Shown here: in pieces, positions 1 to 5,332 of the stretch
Numbering within the stretch: the first letter of the stretch is position 1
Layout: every line of letters starts with the position of its first letter
Assembly: GCA_003488145.1 (NCBI GenBank)
Contig: DNMQ01000014.1
Coordinates: 3,440-8,771 of the forward strand
Direction: 5' to 3'
DNA length: 5,332 nt
Origin: Pseudomonas sp.
GTDB lineage: Bacteria > Pseudomonadota > Gammaproteobacteria > Pseudomonadales > Pseudomonadaceae
Notes under the pieces: model-generated
Database searches by the model: none
What the model was told of the DNA's origin: nothing
What the model saw: the letters and a program-made list of their open reading frames with translations, nothing else
Position numbers and translations under genes: made by a program

Positions 1-2
1 CG

Positions 3-1295
3 ATGACCAGTAGAAACTGCCCGGCGCTGTTGATCGCCGCGCCGGCCTCCGGCCAGGGCAAGACCACCGTCACTGCCGCTCTGGCGCGGCTGCATGCGCG
101 GCAGGGCAAGCGCGTGCGGGTGTTCAAATGCGGGCCGGATTTCCTCGATCCGATGATTCTGGCCAGGGCCAGCGGCAAGCCGGTTTATCAGCTCGACCTG
201 TGGATGGTCGGCGAAGAGGAGTCGCGGCGCCTGCTCTGGGAAGCGGCGGGCGAGGCCGACCTGATCCTGATCGAGGGGGTGATGGGCCTGTTCGATGGTT
301 CGCCCTCGGCGGCTGATCTGGCGCGGCGCTTCGGCGTGCCGGTGCTGGCGGTCATCGATGGCTCGGCCATGGCGCAGACCTTCGGCGCCATGGCGCACGG
401 GCTGAGCAGCTTCCAGCCGGACCTGCCGTTCGATGGCGTGCTGGCCAATCGGGTCGGCAGCGCCCGGCATGGCGAGATTCTGCGCGACAGTCTTCCGGAG
501 TCGATCCGCTGGTACGGCGCCTTGCCGCGCAGTGTCGAGGTTGAACTGCCAAGCCGGCACCTGGGGCTGGTGCAGGCCGAGGAGCTGGCTGATCTGGACG
601 CCCGTCTGGATGCCGCGGCCGATGCCCTGGCACTCAGTGCGGACACCGAGTTGCCTGCCCCGGTCACTTTCGCCGCGCCGGCCAGTGCGCCGCTCGAACC
701 GCTGCTGGCGGGTGTGCGCATCGGCGTTGCACGCGATGCGGCCTTTGCCTTTCTCTACCAGGCCAATCTCGACCTGCTGCAGGCGTTGGGCGCCGAGTTG
801 CTGTTTTTCTCGCCGCTGCGCTTCGCCCGCTTGCCGGCCGTGGACAGCCTGTACCTGCCCGGCGGCTATCCCGAGCTGCATCTGCGCGCGTTATCGCGCA
901 ATGGGCCAATGGCCGAGGCGATCCGTGCGCATCATGAGGCGGGCAAGCCGATCCTCGCCGAGTGCGGCGGCATGCTCTACCTGCTCGACGGGCTGACCGA
1001 CCGTGGCGACGAGCGCGCGCAGATGCTCGGCCTGCTGCCCGGCGAGGCGCGCATGCACAAGCGCCTGACCGCGCTGGCGCTGCAGGAAGTGGAGCTGCCG
1101 GAAGGGCGGCTGCGCGGGCACACCTTCCACCATTCCGCGCTGGAGTCGCCACTTGAGCCGCTGGCTCGCGGCGAATGCCCGAACTACAAGCGCACCGCCG
1201 AAGCGGTCTACCGCCGGGGGCGGCTGACGGCGTCCTATATCCACCTGTACCTGCCGTCCGATCCGGCAGCCGCCGCGGCGCTGTTCCGGCCATGA
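3..1295 (+). CDS. cobB: Cobyrinate / hydrogenobyrinate a,c-diamide synthase
   Basis: This enzyme carries out the ATP- and glutamine-dependent amidation of the a and c carboxylates of (hydrogeno)cyrinic-type corrin rings in the cytoplasm. The 430-residue product has the normal two-domain layout and looks complete. The N-terminal dethiobiotin-synthetase-like ATPase has a P-loop at residues 13-22 (APASGQGKTT), a KCGPDFLDP stretch at 42-50, and a hydrophobic strand leading into EGVMGLFDGS at 91-100. The C-terminal class I glutamine amidotransferase domain runs from about 236 to 430. It has PGGYPELH at 286-293, the nucleophilic cysteine in AECGGMLYL (Cys321), and a likely catalytic histidine in SYIHLYLPSD (His414). 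The ATG at position 3 sits right before the P-loop strand, as expected for the family. The gene ends by a 4-bp overlap with bluB. Length fits CobB, and CobQ is excluded because its paralogue lies downstream. Whether the substrate is the cobalt-free form (aerobic route) or cobyrinic acid cannot be read from this gene; the aerobic route is inferred from the Pseudomonas-like context. Confidence 0.96.
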   Translation: MTSRNCPALLIAAPASGQGKTTVTAALARLHARQGKRVRVFKCGPDFLDPMILARASGKPVYQLDLWMVGEEESRRLLWEAAGEADLILIEGVMGLFDGSPSAADLARRFGVPVLAVIDGSAMAQTFGAMAHGLSSFQPDLPFDGVLANRVGSARHGEILRDSLPESIRWYGALPRSVEVELPSRHLGLVQAEELADLDARLDAAADALALSADTELPAPVTFAAPASAPLEPLLAGVRIGVARDAAFAFLYQANLDLLQALGAELLFFSPLRFARLPAVDSLYLPGGYPELHLRALSRNGPMAEAIRAHHEAGKPILAECGGMLYLLDGLTDRGDERAQMLGLLPGEARMHKRLTALALQEVELPEGRLRGHTFHHSALESPLEPLARGECPNYKRTAEAVYRRGRLTASYIHLYLPSDPAAAAALFRP

Positions 1296-1939
1296 GCGAG
1301 CATGCCTTCAGCCAGCAGGAGCGCGCGGCGGTCTATCGGGCCATTGGCGAGCGCCGCGACATGCGCCATTTCGCCGGCGGCGAGGTAGCGCCGGAGCTGC
1401 TGTCGAGACTGCTCAACGCTGCGCATCAGGCACCCAGCGTCGGCCTGATGCAGCCGTGGCGCTTTGTCCGCATCACCCGCCCCGAGTTGCGCACGGCCAT
1501 CGCCGATCTGGTCGGTGAGGAGCGCCAGCGCACGGCTCAGGCGCTCGGCGATCGTTCCGCCGAGTTCATGCGGCTCAAGGTCGAGGGCATCGAGGATTGC
1601 GCCGAACTGCTGGTCGCCGCGTTGATGGATGGCCGCGAACAACATATCTTCGGCCGCCGCACGCTGCCGGAGATGGACCTCGCGTCGCTGGCCTGCGCGA
1701 TCCAGAATCTCTGGCTCGCGGCACGAGCGGAAGGCCTGGGGATGGGCTGGGTGTCACTGTTCGATCCCGACGCGCTGGCTGCCTTGCTCGGCATGCCGGG
1801 CGGTGCCAAGCCGGTGGCGATCCTCTGCCTCGGGCCGGTGCAGGAGTTCTACCCGGCACCGATGCTGGCACTGGAAGGCTGGACCACGCCGCGACCGCTG
1901 CACGAACTGGTTTTCGAGAATGCCTGGGAGGCGAAATGA
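1292..1939 (+). CDS. bluB: 5,6-dimethylbenzimidazole synthase (flavin destructase)
   Basis: BluB uses O2 to break down reduced FMN and forms 5,6-dimethylbenzimidazole, the lower axial ligand of B12. The product is 215 residues of nitroreductase fold. It begins with a YRAIGERRDMRHF segment (15-27), where Arg21, Arg22 and Arg25 are typical flavin-phosphate contacts. HQAPSVGLMQPWRF follows at 45-58, then the helix MDLASLACAIQNLWLAARAE at 128-147 and GLGMGWVSLFDPD at 148-160. Asp23 and Ser155 are the probable equivalents of the functionally important Asp32 and Ser167 of Sinorhizobium meliloti BluB; this is matched by motif, not by full alignment. The start chosen is the ATG overlapping the cobB stop (ATGA). 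An in-frame upstream ATG at 1175 would add 39 arginine- and proline-rich residues that lie inside cobB and do not resemble the family. No good Shine-Dalgarno precedes 1292, so translation probably depends on coupling. A generic nitroreductase is the alternative, made unlikely by the motifs and operon. Confidence 0.95.
   Translation: MSEHAFSQQERAAVYRAIGERRDMRHFAGGEVAPELLSRLLNAAHQAPSVGLMQPWRFVRITRPELRTAIADLVGEERQRTAQALGDRSAEFMRLKVEGIEDCAELLVAALMDGREQHIFGRRTLPEMDLASLACAIQNLWLAARAEGLGMGWVSLFDPDALAALLGMPGGAKPVAILCLGPVQEFYPAPMLALEGWTTPRPLHELVFENAWEAK
1926..1931 (+). promoter_or_regulatory. Ribosome-binding site of the BtuF-like gene
   Basis: GGGAGG ends four bases before the ATG at 1936. It is the strongest Shine-Dalgarno match in the window apart from that of cobQ, and lies inside the last bluB codons. 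It supports the start at 1936 over any upstream in-frame start within bluB. Confidence 0.7.
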
Positions 1940-2736
1940 GCAAGGGGCCGCAGCGCATCGTCTGCCTGTCCACCGAGACCTGCGAAACGCTTTACCTGCT
2001 GGGCGAGCAGGCGCGCATCGTCGGCATCTCCGGCTTCACCGTGCGCCCGCCGCAGGCGCGCAAGGAAAAGCCCAAGGTCAGCGGCTTCACCAGCGTCAAG
2101 CATGAGCAGATTCTCGCCCTCGAGCCGGACCTGGTGCTCGGCTACAGCGACCTGCAGGGCGACATGCTCGCCGAGCTGGCGCGCGAAGGACTGGAGGTGC
2201 ACCTGTTCAATCAGCGCGATATCGCCGGCATTCTGCGCATGATCGAGACGCTCGGTGCGCTGGTGCACGCTGGCGAGCGCGCGCAGGCGCTGATCGGTGA
2301 GCTGCAGGCGGGGCTCGATGTCATCCGCGCCAGCGCCGCTGCCTTGCCGCGCCGGCCGCGGGTGTACTTCGAGGAATGGAACGAGCCGCTGATTTCCGGT
2401 ATCGCCTGGGTCAGCGAGCTGATCGAACTGGCCGGTGGCGAGGACTGCTTCGCCGAGCTGGCGGCGTTCAAGCGCGCCAAGGACAGGATCATCGACGACC
2501 CCCAGGAAGTGGTGCGCCGCGCGCCGGAGCTGATCGTCGGCTCCTGGTGCGGCCGCCGTTTTCGCCCGGAACAGGTGGCTGCACGGCCTGGCTGGCAGGC
2601 GATTCCGGCGGTGCGCACGGGCCAGCTGCACGAGATCAAGTCGCCGGACATCCTCAACCCCGGCCCGGCGGTGCTGACCGACGGCGTACGCCAGCTGCAT
2701 GCGCTGATCAGTGCCTGCGCGCAGAGGGCCGAGTGA
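1936..2736 (+). CDS. BtuF-like cobalamin/corrinoid-binding protein lacking a signal peptide
   Basis: This is a 266-residue protein of the BtuF/FhuD class of substrate-binding proteins (two lobes joined by a long helix), a family that normally delivers B12 or siderophores to an ABC importer. Lobe 1 starts with [18 protein letters not shown] (7-24) and RIVGISGF (27-34), and continues through [20 protein letters not shown] (47-66). The connecting helix is about residues 94-138. Lobe 2 carries [18 protein letters not shown] (146-163), LAGGED (165-170), [15 protein letters not shown] (197-211) and [15 protein letters not shown] (231-245). The sequence begins directly in the first beta strand: there is no hydrophobic leader, lipobox or twin-arginine motif, and reading the frame upstream to 1597 adds none. 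It is therefore probably cytoplasmic. The ATG overlaps the bluB stop (ATGA) and has a strong ribosome-binding site. No btuC or btuD permease or ATPase gene lies in the window. A corrinoid carrier or sensor role is inference only. I know this family from annotation as 'cobalamin-binding protein'. Confidence 0.88.
   Translation: MSKGPQRIVCLSTETCETLYLLGEQARIVGISGFTVRPPQARKEKPKVSGFTSVKHEQILALEPDLVLGYSDLQGDMLAELAREGLEVHLFNQRDIAGILRMIETLGALVHAGERAQALIGELQAGLDVIRASAAALPRRPRVYFEEWNEPLISGIAWVSELIELAGGEDCFAELAAFKRAKDRIIDDPQEVVRRAPELIVGSWCGRRFRPEQVAARPGWQAIPAVRTGQLHEIKSPDILNPGPAVLTDGVRQLHALISACAQRAE
2724..2728 (+). promoter_or_regulatory. Weak ribosome-binding site of cobD
   Basis: GAGGG lies four bases before the GTG at 2733. 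The match is modest, but together with the GTGA overlap it supports the non-ATG start. Confidence 0.45.
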
Positions 2737-3644
2737 GTCTGTTCCTCACCGTTAGCGCGGCGCTGCTGCTGGATGCGTTGCTCGGCGAGCCGAAGCGGGC
2801 GCATCCACTGGTAGCCTTCGGTCGCCTGGCCGATCGCCTGGAGCAGCATTTCAACGGGTCTGCGGCGCGCGGCTGGCGCAGCCACGGGGTGACCGCCTGG
2901 TGCCTGGCGGTGCTACCGCTGACCTTGCTGGCCTGGCTGCTCAGCCTGTTACCGACCGTCGGCTGGCTGGTGGAGATCGTTCTGCTCTATCTGGCCCTGG
3001 GCCTGCGCAGTCTGGGCGAGCATGCACTGCCGGTGGCGCAGGCGCTGTGGCGGCATGATCTGCCCGAGGCACGCCGCCGCGTCGGCTGGATCGTCAGCCG
3101 CGACACCACGCAGCTGGACGAGGAGGGCGTGGCCCGTGCGGCCACCGAGTCGGTGCTGGAGAACGGCAGCGATGCGGTGTTCGCCGCGCTGTTCTGGTTC
3201 ATCGTCGCGGGCGTGCCGGGTGTGGTGCTGTATCGCCTGAGCAATACGCTGGACGCCATGTGGGGCTATCGCAATGCGCGCTTCGAGCGCTTCGGCTGGG
3301 CCGCGGCGCGCATCGACGACGTGCTCAACTACGTGCCGGCACGGCTGGTCGCGCTGACCTATGCATTGCTCGGGCGCACCCGCCGCGCGCTGCGTTGCTG
3401 GCGCACCCAGGCGCCGCTGTGGGACAGCCCCAACGCCGGTCCGGTAATGGCGTCCGGGGCTGGAGCGCTGGGTGTGGTGTTGGGTGGCGCCGCCATTTAT
3501 CACGGTGAAGTGCATGCGCGGCCCGAGCTGGGCCGGGGCAAGGCCCCACAGGCGCGGCATATCGAGCATGCGCTGGACCTGGTCTGGGGTGGCGTCGGCG
3601 TCTGGCTGCTGACACTGCTGTTTGGTGGCTGGCTCTATGCTTGA
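2733..3644 (+). CDS. cobD: Adenosylcobinamide-phosphate synthase (CbiB/CobD membrane protein)
   Basis: This integral inner-membrane protein condenses adenosylcobyric acid with the aminopropanol (phosphate) arm made by CobC, giving adenosylcobinamide (phosphate). The 303-residue product is of normal length. Recognisable family blocks in order are [20 protein letters not shown] (11-30), VSRDT (121-125), [20 protein letters not shown] (137-156), [10 protein letters not shown] (171-180), [11 protein letters not shown] (195-205) and [20 protein letters not shown] (232-251). Hydrophobic segments suitable for membrane passage lie near 52-72, 75-92, 145-165, 198-213 and 281-301. The start is GTG, overlapping the preceding stop as GTGA. 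It places the conserved LLLDxxLGEP block at the usual distance from the N-terminus, and no ATG occurs closer. The same reading frame stays open upstream to 2376, but that part is a shadow of the BtuF-like gene. The gene ends with an 8-bp overlap into cobC, its functional partner. Confidence 0.95.
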   Translation: MSLFLTVSAALLLDALLGEPKRAHPLVAFGRLADRLEQHFNGSAARGWRSHGVTAWCLAVLPLTLLAWLLSLLPTVGWLVEIVLLYLALGLRSLGEHALPVAQALWRHDLPEARRRVGWIVSRDTTQLDEEGVARAATESVLENGSDAVFAALFWFIVAGVPGVVLYRLSNTLDAMWGYRNARFERFGWAAARIDDVLNYVPARLVALTYALLGRTRRALRCWRTQAPLWDSPNAGPVMASGAGALGVVLGGAAIYHGEVHARPELGRGKAPQARHIEHALDLVWGGVGVWLLTLLFGGWLYA

Positions 3645-4626
3645 GCACGGTGGACGTTTGCGCGCAGCCGCACAGCGCTACGGCATTCCGCTTTCGGATT
3701 GGCTCGACCTGTCCACTGGCATCGCCCCTTATCACCCGCCGTTGCCGAGCATTTCCAGCTGCGCCTGGACACGTCTGCCAGAGCCTGAAGATGGCCTGGA
3801 AGTAGCGGCCCGGCAGTACTACGGTGCGCGCGCGGTGTTGCCAGTGGCCGGTTCGCAGAGTGCCATCCAGGCCCTGCCGCGCCTGCGCGGGTCGGCGCGG
3901 ATCGGCATCGTATCGCCCTGTTATGCCGAGCACGCCGAGGCCTGGCGTCGCGCCGGCCACCGTGTCGTCGAGCTCTGCGAGGCCAGCGTGCCGCGTGCTC
4001 TGGATCAGCTCGACGTGCTGGTGGTGGTCAACCCGAACAATCCCACCGGCCAGCTGATTGCGCCGCAGCGCCTGCTGGAATGGCGCAGTGAGCTGGCGGC
4101 CTACGGCGGCTGGTTGGTGGTGGACGAGGCGTTCATGGACTGCACGCCGCAGCACAGTCTGGCCGAGCACAGCCATCTGCCCGGACTGATCGTGCTGCGC
4201 TCGTTCGGCAAATTCTTTGGCCTGGCCGGCGCGAGACTGGGTTTCGTACTTGCCCACACTGGCCTGCTGCGTTCGCTCGCCAGGCTGCTCGGCCCCTGGG
4301 CGGTGAATGGCCCGACGCGGCAGCTGGGCGCAGTGCTGCTGGCTGATCAGTCTGCTCAGCAGCGCCAGCGCGAATGCCTGCACTGCGACGGCCAGCGTCT
4401 GACCGACCTGCTACGCCGCCATGGCCTTGCGACGCTGGGCGGCTGCGCACTGTTCCAGTGGTGGGTCAGCGACGACGCTGCTCTGCTGCATGACTTTCTC
4501 GCCCGTCGCGGCATTCTCACGCGGTTTTTCGCTCAGCCTTCCAGCGTGCGTTTCGGCCTGCCGACCGATATTGGTTGGGCGCGACTGGATCAGGCTCTGC
4601 AATTTTTCAGGGAGCAACATCCATGA
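3637..4626 (+). CDS. cobC: Threonine-phosphate decarboxylase (PLP enzyme)
   Basis: This fold type I PLP enzyme decarboxylates L-threonine O-3-phosphate to (R)-1-amino-2-propanol phosphate, the linker that CobD attaches to cobyric acid. It is the counterpart of Salmonella CobD. The 329-residue product starts MLEHGGRL, the usual beginning of pseudomonad CobC proteins, followed by DLSTGIAP (24-31). VNPNNPTG at 131-138 is the PLP-proximal loop, and VVDEAF at 161-166 holds the aspartate (Asp163) that pairs with the pyridine nitrogen. [15 protein letters not shown] at 189-203 contains the Schiff-base lysine (Lys192) and a phosphate-binding arginine (Arg200). RFGLP at 305-309 supplies the carboxylate-binding arginine (Arg305). 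A TTG at 3622 would add five residues; the ATG at 3637 is preferred because it gives the conserved N-terminus. No clear Shine-Dalgarno precedes it, and the 8-bp overlap with cobD suggests coupling. The related histidinol-phosphate aminotransferase is ruled out by the N-terminal motif and the operon. Confidence 0.94.
   Translation: MLEHGGRLRAAAQRYGIPLSDWLDLSTGIAPYHPPLPSISSCAWTRLPEPEDGLEVAARQYYGARAVLPVAGSQSAIQALPRLRGSARIGIVSPCYAEHAEAWRRAGHRVVELCEASVPRALDQLDVLVVVNPNNPTGQLIAPQRLLEWRSELAAYGGWLVVDEAFMDCTPQHSLAEHSHLPGLIVLRSFGKFFGLAGARLGFVLAHTGLLRSLARLLGPWAVNGPTRQLGAVLLADQSAQQRQRECLHCDGQRLTDLLRRHGLATLGGCALFQWWVSDDAALLHDFLARRGILTRFFAQPSSVRFGLPTDIGWARLDQALQFFREQHP
4609..4614 (+). promoter_or_regulatory. 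Ribosome-binding site of cobQ
   Basis: AGGGAG lies eight bases before the ATG at 4623, inside the 3' end of cobC. This is close to the ideal spacing and fixes the cobQ start. Confidence 0.75.
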
Positions 4627-5332
4627 CGACGCTGATGGTGCAGGGCACCACCTCCGACGCCGGCAAGAGCACGCTGGTGACGGCGCTGTGCCGCTGGTTG
4701 GCACGCCAGGGGGTTGCCGTCGTGCCGTTCAAGCCGCAGAACATGGCGCTCAACAGCGCGGTGACTGCAGATGGCGGCGAAATCGGCAGGGCTCAGGCCG
4801 TACAGGCGCAGGCGGCGAACCTTGCGCCGCACACCGACATGAATCCGGTGCTCTTGAAGCCCAACAGCGACATCGGCGCCCAGGTGATCATCCATGGTCG
4901 CGCGGTGACCAGCATGGATGCCGCCGCCTACCATGACTACAAGCGCGTGGCGATGCAGGCGGTGCTCGACTCGCACCAGCGGCTGTCCGCGGCTTATCGC
5001 GTGGTGATGGTCGAGGGCGCCGGTTCGCCTGCGGAGATCAATCTGCGCGCCGGCGATATCGCCAACATGGGCTTCGCCGAGGCGGTGGATTGCCCGGTGA
5101 TCCTGATCGCCGATATCGACAAGGGTGGGGTGTTCGCCCATCTGGTCGGCACCTTGGCGTTGCTCTCGGAAAGCGAGCAGGCGCGGGTTCAGGGCTTCGT
5201 CATCAACCGTTTTCGTGGCGACATTGCGCTGTTGCAGCCCGGTCTCGACTGGCTGGAACAACGCACCGGCAAGCCGGTACTGGGCGTGCTGCCGTACCTG
5301 ATGGATTTCCATCTGGAAGCGGAGGATGCCAT
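4623..5332 (+). CDS. cobQ: Cobyric acid synthase, N-terminal half (cut by the window edge)
   Basis: CobQ performs the four successive glutamine-dependent amidations (positions b, d, e and g) of adenosylcobyrinic acid a,c-diamide to give adenosylcobyric acid. The visible 236 codons cover the ATPase (dethiobiotin-synthetase-like) domain. The P-loop is at residues 8-17 ([10 protein letters not shown]), [12 protein letters not shown] is at 36-47, and MNPVLLKP at 73-80. [19 protein letters not shown] (131-149) is a CobQ signature. [12 protein letters not shown] is at 161-172, INRFRGD at 194-200, and VLGVLPYL at 219-226. The usual family length is about 480-490 residues, so the glutamine amidotransferase half lies beyond the window. 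The reading frame is open to the edge with no sign of breakage. The ATG overlaps the cobC stop (ATGA). The motifs separate it clearly from its paralogue CobB at the start of the window. Confidence 0.96.
   Translation, partial: MTTLMVQGTTSDAGKSTLVTALCRWLARQGVAVVPFKPQNMALNSAVTADGGEIGRAQAVQAQAANLAPHTDMNPVLLKPNSDIGAQVIIHGRAVTSMDAAAYHDYKRVAMQAVLDSHQRLSAAYRVVMVEGAGSPAEINLRAGDIANMGFAEAVDCPVILIADIDKGGVFAHLVGTLALLSESEQARVQGFVINRFRGDIALLQPGLDWLEQRTGKPVLGVLPYLMDFHLEAEDA

Noticed and set aside
1175..1291. N-terminal extension of bluB from an upstream in-frame ATG
   Set aside because: The added 39 residues are an out-of-frame reading of the cobB 3' end. The family start motif and the ATGA overlap favour 1292.
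1849..2700. Minus-strand open frame (283 codons) opposite the BtuF-like gene
   Set aside because: It is an antisense shadow of a gene with clear family motifs. No domain or plausible start context was seen.
2376..2732. N-terminal extension of cobD in the same frame
   Set aside because: The extra 119 residues are Arg/Gly-rich shadow translation of the BtuF-like gene, and the CbiB N-terminal block starts right after the GTG at 2733.
4335..4363. Inverted repeat GCTGCTG / CAGCAGC that could form a 7-bp stem with a 15-base loop
   Set aside because: It is inside the cobC coding sequence, has no U-tract after it, and is built from common Leu/Gln/Ala codons, so chance in G+C-rich DNA is the simplest explanation.
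3325..4383. Long minus-strand open frame (352 codons) opposite cobD and cobC
   Set aside because: It lies antisense to two well-identified genes, has low-complexity Arg/Ala/Gln-rich composition and no recognisable domain. Such frames are common in high-G+C coding DNA.
4590..5312. Minus-strand open frame (240 codons) opposite cobQ
   Set aside because: It mirrors codons of the strongly conserved CobQ ATPase domain and has no independent motif.
1..5332. Search for a cobalamin riboswitch, promoter, terminator, mobile element, tRNA or CRISPR array
   Set aside because: There is no non-coding stretch to hold them. No repeats of CRISPR type, no transposase motifs and no B12-box-like element were seen by eye on either strand.

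Overview
This 5.3 kb window lies entirely inside an adenosylcobalamin (vitamin B12) biosynthesis operon. All six genes are on the + strand and there is no intergenic DNA. The high G+C content, the strong G/C bias at third codon positions, and the order cobB-bluB-(extra gene)-cobD-cobC-cobQ point to a gammaproteobacterium of the Pseudomonas group. P. aeruginosa is known to carry cobO-cobB-bluB-cobD-cobC-cobQ in this order. The species cannot be fixed from the sequence.

Layout: cobB (3-1295, corrin a,c-diamide synthase), bluB (1292-1939, lower-ligand 5,6-dimethylbenzimidazole synthase), a BtuF-like corrinoid-binding protein with no export signal (1936-2736), cobD/cbiB (2733-3644, membrane protein that attaches the aminopropanol arm, GTG start), cobC (3637-4626, PLP-dependent threonine-phosphate decarboxylase), and the first 236 codons of cobQ (4623 to the window edge, cobyric acid synthase). 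Gene names follow the aerobic-pathway convention, in which CobC is the equivalent of Salmonella CobD, and CobD is the equivalent of Salmonella CbiB.

How the genes work together: CobB amidates the a and c side chains of the corrin ring. After cobalt insertion and adenosylation, CobQ amidates b, d, e and g to give cobyric acid. CobC makes (R)-1-aminopropan-2-yl phosphate from threonine phosphate, and CobD joins this arm to cobyric acid to give adenosylcobinamide (phosphate). BluB makes the dimethylbenzimidazole base from reduced flavin and O2, which the nucleotide-loop enzymes (expected downstream of the window) later attach. The BtuF-like protein is the one member without an assigned catalytic step.

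Every junction is an overlap: four of 4 bp (ATGA or GTGA) and one of 8 bp. This implies a single polycistronic message with translational coupling. The window also opens with an ATGA, so the upstream gene (probably cobO) may end in the same way. No promoter, riboswitch, terminator, RNA gene, mobile element or CRISPR array was seen. The point most worth following up is the signal-less BtuF-like protein embedded in the biosynthetic operon. Its family is known to me from annotation as 'cobalamin-binding protein', but I know of no established role for the cytoplasmic form.
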